Shown here: piece after piece, positions 3,251 to 5,010 of the stretch
Layout of the letters: each line of letters begins with the position of its first letter
Numbering within the stretch: position 1 is the first letter of the stretch
NCBI GenBank assembly: GCA_015487825.1
Contig: WFOZ01000822.1
Coordinates: 1-5,010, forward strand
Direction: 5' to 3'
DNA length: 5,010 nucleotides
Source of the DNA: Planctomycetaceae bacterium
Lineage (GTDB): Bacteria; Planctomycetota; Planctomycetia; Planctomycetales; Planctomycetaceae
Made by a program: the position numbers and the translations under genes
Notes under the pieces: model-generated
Told to the model about the DNA's origin: nothing
Database searches by the model: none
Seen by the model: only the letters and a program-made list of their open reading frames with translations

Positions 3251-5010
3251 ATGGATAAAAAAAGACCAGGCGAGCCGGGGGTGTTAACCCCCTGGTCATC
3301 ATGCTTTGTCGCTTTCGGCATTTCAAAAATCCGGACCATCACTGGCCCGGCTCGGCTGCGATATGCTTTGGCTCTTCTACTCTTTTGTGGGTCGGTTCTG
3401 AATGCTTCGGTCATCTTCGGGCAGGGTCCGAAAGGCGCTGGGCATTTAGGACATCATCCAGGGCAAGGAGGCCCTCCTGATGGTGCGGGTCCTCAAAATG
3501 CCGGTCCTGCTGGTAAAGGTGGCGGCATGGGTGGGGGTGAAAAAGGTGGCGGGATGATGGGCGGCAAAGGTGGCGGGATGATGGATGGCATGATGAAGAA
3601 AATGGGTGCCCCGAAGCCTAAAGAGATGTATCCCAAGCTGATGGACCTGCCTGATTTGCCGTTGGAAGAGCGAGCTCAAATTGAACAGGAAGCTCATCAG
3701 AGGATGCTGGAAGGGACTGCGCTACTTTCCGAAGGATTGGATGAATTATCGATCGCCGCTTCGAACGATGATTTTGCTTCCATGCAAATTGCAACAGCGA
3801 AAATGCGTGAAGGTCTCTCTCGTTTTGAAAGCGGTTTAGCTGCAAATCGTGCTTTGGGTGAAGGAAAATCTCCTCGCAATGTGGCTCTCACCTGGTTCAA
3901 ACGGGAAATGAATCTGCTTCCCCCTGCTTCTGCTTCAGTCGGTTTCCGTTTTTTCGGCATGACACTGTTTCACACATTAATCATGCTGCTGCTTGTTCTT
4001 TTTACTGCGATCATGATCTGGATGTACTTTTTCAAGATGCGGCGAGCGGCAGCACTACTGGAAAAACTGACGGCTGCAAAGCCGGGTGCAACAGTTGCTT
4101 CTGATACATCCGTAACAGCGGCTCCATCTGGCGATTCAAAACCGTCTACTCCGCAAAGTGCCCCCTCGGCCGCAACAGTTTCTTCGCCAGAAGCGACCTC
4201 AGCAAGTGCTGTGGCTGATTGTTGTGCAGAATCGGCAGTCGATTGTGAATCAGAAAAGGAGACCTCTGACCGCCCGGAGATTTCGCAGGGACTGCTTCGT
4301 GTTTCCAAACGAAAATTGTGCAGGCTTCGCGTCGCTCGCGTCCATCGGGAAACCGACGACGTCAAAACATTTCGGCTCGTTGCCTGCCACGGAGGCAGCC
4401 TTCCTTTCAGCTCTTTGCCCGGTCAGTTTCTCACGGTGACGATGCCGGTTGGAGATAAAAAGATCCGGCGAAGTTACACAATTTCGTCCTCGCCAACACA
4501 AGGCTTCTACTGTGAAATTACAGTAAAACGTGAAAACCGGGGAGATGGTTCCCGTTATTTGCATGACAAAATCAAGGAGGGAAACACGCTGGAGGTGAAA
4601 GCACCGAGCGGCAAGTTTGTTTTTACGGGAGAAGAGACCGATAGCGTTGTACTCATTGCAGGCGGTGTCGGGATTACGCCGATGATGAGTATCACTCGCG
4701 CTTTGACAGACATGGAATGGGCAGGCGAAATTCATTTTATCGTCGCCTGTCGAACTCCAGATCATTTCATTTTCAAAGAGGAACTCAAATCGCTTCAACA
4801 GCGTTATTCGAATTTGCACGTGCATGTTGCAATGAGCCGCATTGAGAAAGAAGTTGATGGTTATCACGCGGGCCGGCTTTCCAAAGAGAAACTTGCTGAA
4901 TGGGTTCCCGATATCACCTCGAAATGGATTCACTTATGCGGCGCGCCGAAGATGATGGAGAGCACCAAAGCGATGCTCGCAGAATTGGGAGTCCCTAAAG
5001 AAAATATACA
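3251..5010 (+). CDS. Membrane-anchored FAD/NAD(P)H oxidoreductase with Gly/Met-rich extracytoplasmic domain (3' partial)
   Basis: The frame is open to the window end (586 codons from 3251). Numbering from this ATG: residues about 36-57 are a hydrophobic signal or anchor; 59-118 are Gly/Met/His-rich (nine Met between 93 and 126; His65, 68, 69); 127-222 are a helical domain I cannot name; 233-262 are a transmembrane helix followed by Lys-Met-Arg-Arg, which places the rest in the cytoplasm. Residues 263-345 are an Ala/Ser/Thr/Pro linker with Cys324, Cys325 and Cys332. Residues about 355-455 are a ferredoxin-reductase-type FAD domain: PGQF (390-393), the RSYT flavin motif (407-410) and a GDGS-YLH stretch (431-437). 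Residues about 465-586 are the NAD(P) domain: AGGVGITP (470-477) and HLCGAPKMM (561-569). The module resembles Hcr/PaaE-type reductases, which often continue into a [2Fe-2S] ferredoxin domain; that would lie beyond the window. Start uncertain: an in-frame ATG also exists at 3221, neither has a ribosome site, and a repeat-like hairpin lies at 3264-3297. The electron acceptor is unknown. Confidence 0.9.
   Translation, partial: MDKKRPGEPGVLTPWSSCFVAFGISKIRTITGPARLRYALALLLFCGSVLNASVIFGQGPKGAGHLGHHPGQGGPPDGAGPQNAGPAGKGGGMGGGEKGGGMMGGKGGGMMDGMMKKMGAPKPKEMYPKLMDLPDLPLEERAQIEQEAHQRMLEGTALLSEGLDELSIAASNDDFASMQIATAKMREGLSRFESGLAANRALGEGKSPRNVALTWFKREMNLLPPASASVGFRFFGMTLFHTLIMLLLVLFTAIMIWMYFFKMRRAAALLEKLTAAKPGATVASDTSVTAAPSGDSKPSTPQSAPSAATVSSPEATSASAVADCCAESAVDCESEKETSDRPEISQGLLRVSKRKLCRLRVARVHRETDDVKTFRLVACHGGSLPFSSLPGQFLTVTMPVGDKKIRRSYTISSSPTQGFYCEITVKRENRGDGSRYLHDKIKEGNTLEVKAPSGKFVFTGEETDSVVLIAGGVGITPMMSITRALTDMEWAGEIHFIVACRTPDHFIFKEELKSLQQRYSNLHVHVAMSRIEKEVDGYHAGRLSKEKLAEWVPDITSKWIHLCGAPKMMESTKAMLAELGVPKENI
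3264..3297 (+). repeat. GC-rich hairpin within the apparent 5' end of the reductase gene
   Basis: GGGGGT (3277-3282) pairs with ACCCCC (3287-3292) around a GTTA loop. The flanking GACCA (3264-3268) pairs with TGGTC (3293-3297), leaving a bulge on the left side. The string GGCGAGCCGGGGGTGTTA resembles a planctomycete intergenic repeat type that I recall, but I cannot verify this here. If it is such a repeat, translation may begin downstream of it, or the repeat has been absorbed into the N-terminus. Confidence 0.55.
3515..3584 (+). repeat. 24-bp-period repeats encoding Lys-Gly-Gly-Gly-Met
   Basis: The 19-nt string AAAGGTGGCGGGATGATGG occurs perfectly at 3542-3560 and 3566-3584, a 24-bp period. 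A diverged copy (AAAGGTGGCGGCATGGG) begins at 3515. They encode repeated KGGGMM-like units in the extracytoplasmic part of the reductase. The period is a multiple of three, so expansion keeps the frame. Confidence 0.8.

Noticed and set aside
3301..3480. ATG at 3301 as an alternative start for the reductase gene
   Set aside because: It is in a different frame from the reductase and reaches a stop near 3480.
4250..4933. Minus-strand open frame of 227 codons
   Set aside because: It is antisense to the flavin/NAD(P) module, whose RSYT, GGVGITP and CGAP motifs prove the + strand is coding. The antisense translation shows no recognisable domain.

Overview
The window looks like chromosomal DNA from a planctomycete. 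This rests on moderate base composition, long repeat-filled intergenic spaces, weak or missing Shine-Dalgarno signals at some genes, and protein types that I recall from that phylum. No marker gene is present, so the assignment is an inference.

Layout. Positions 1-651 carry no convincing gene. They hold a nested palindromic element (109-270) built from four alternating copies of a 15-nt motif, a second composite inverted repeat (302-546) of the 'CACGGAGACACGGAG / GCAAAGACGCGG' type, and three tandem copies of a 16-bp unit (565-612) just ahead of the first gene. Four genes follow, all on the + strand: (1) 652-1314, a cytoplasmic protein with a C-terminal YHS metal-binding domain; (2) 1569-2156, a secreted His/Cys-containing helical protein of unknown family; (3) 2251-3081, a secreted Met-rich protein with a Spy/CpxP-like C-terminal half carrying two LTxxQ motifs; (4) about 3251 to beyond 5010, a membrane protein that joins a Gly/Met-rich extracytoplasmic region, one transmembrane helix, a low-complexity linker and a cytoplasmic FAD/NAD(P)H reductase module, cut by the window end. 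The gaps hold hairpins (1314-1329, 1464-1498, 2179-2217) and a pair of inverted dispersed-repeat copies (3087-3186). A further hairpin (3264-3297) lies inside the apparent 5' end of gene 4 and makes its start uncertain.

How the genes may work together. All four products carry likely soft-metal ligands: Cys in the YHS domain, CC pairs and His in protein 2, about 23 Met within 75 residues of protein 3, and Met/His plus a cytoplasmic Cys cluster in protein 4. The simplest reading is an envelope metal-handling (perhaps copper) or metal-linked redox module in which protein 4 supplies NAD(P)H-derived electrons on the cytoplasmic side. The individual domains are seen in the sequence. The common pathway, the metal and the electron acceptor are inference. 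The most unusual item is the architecture of protein 4.
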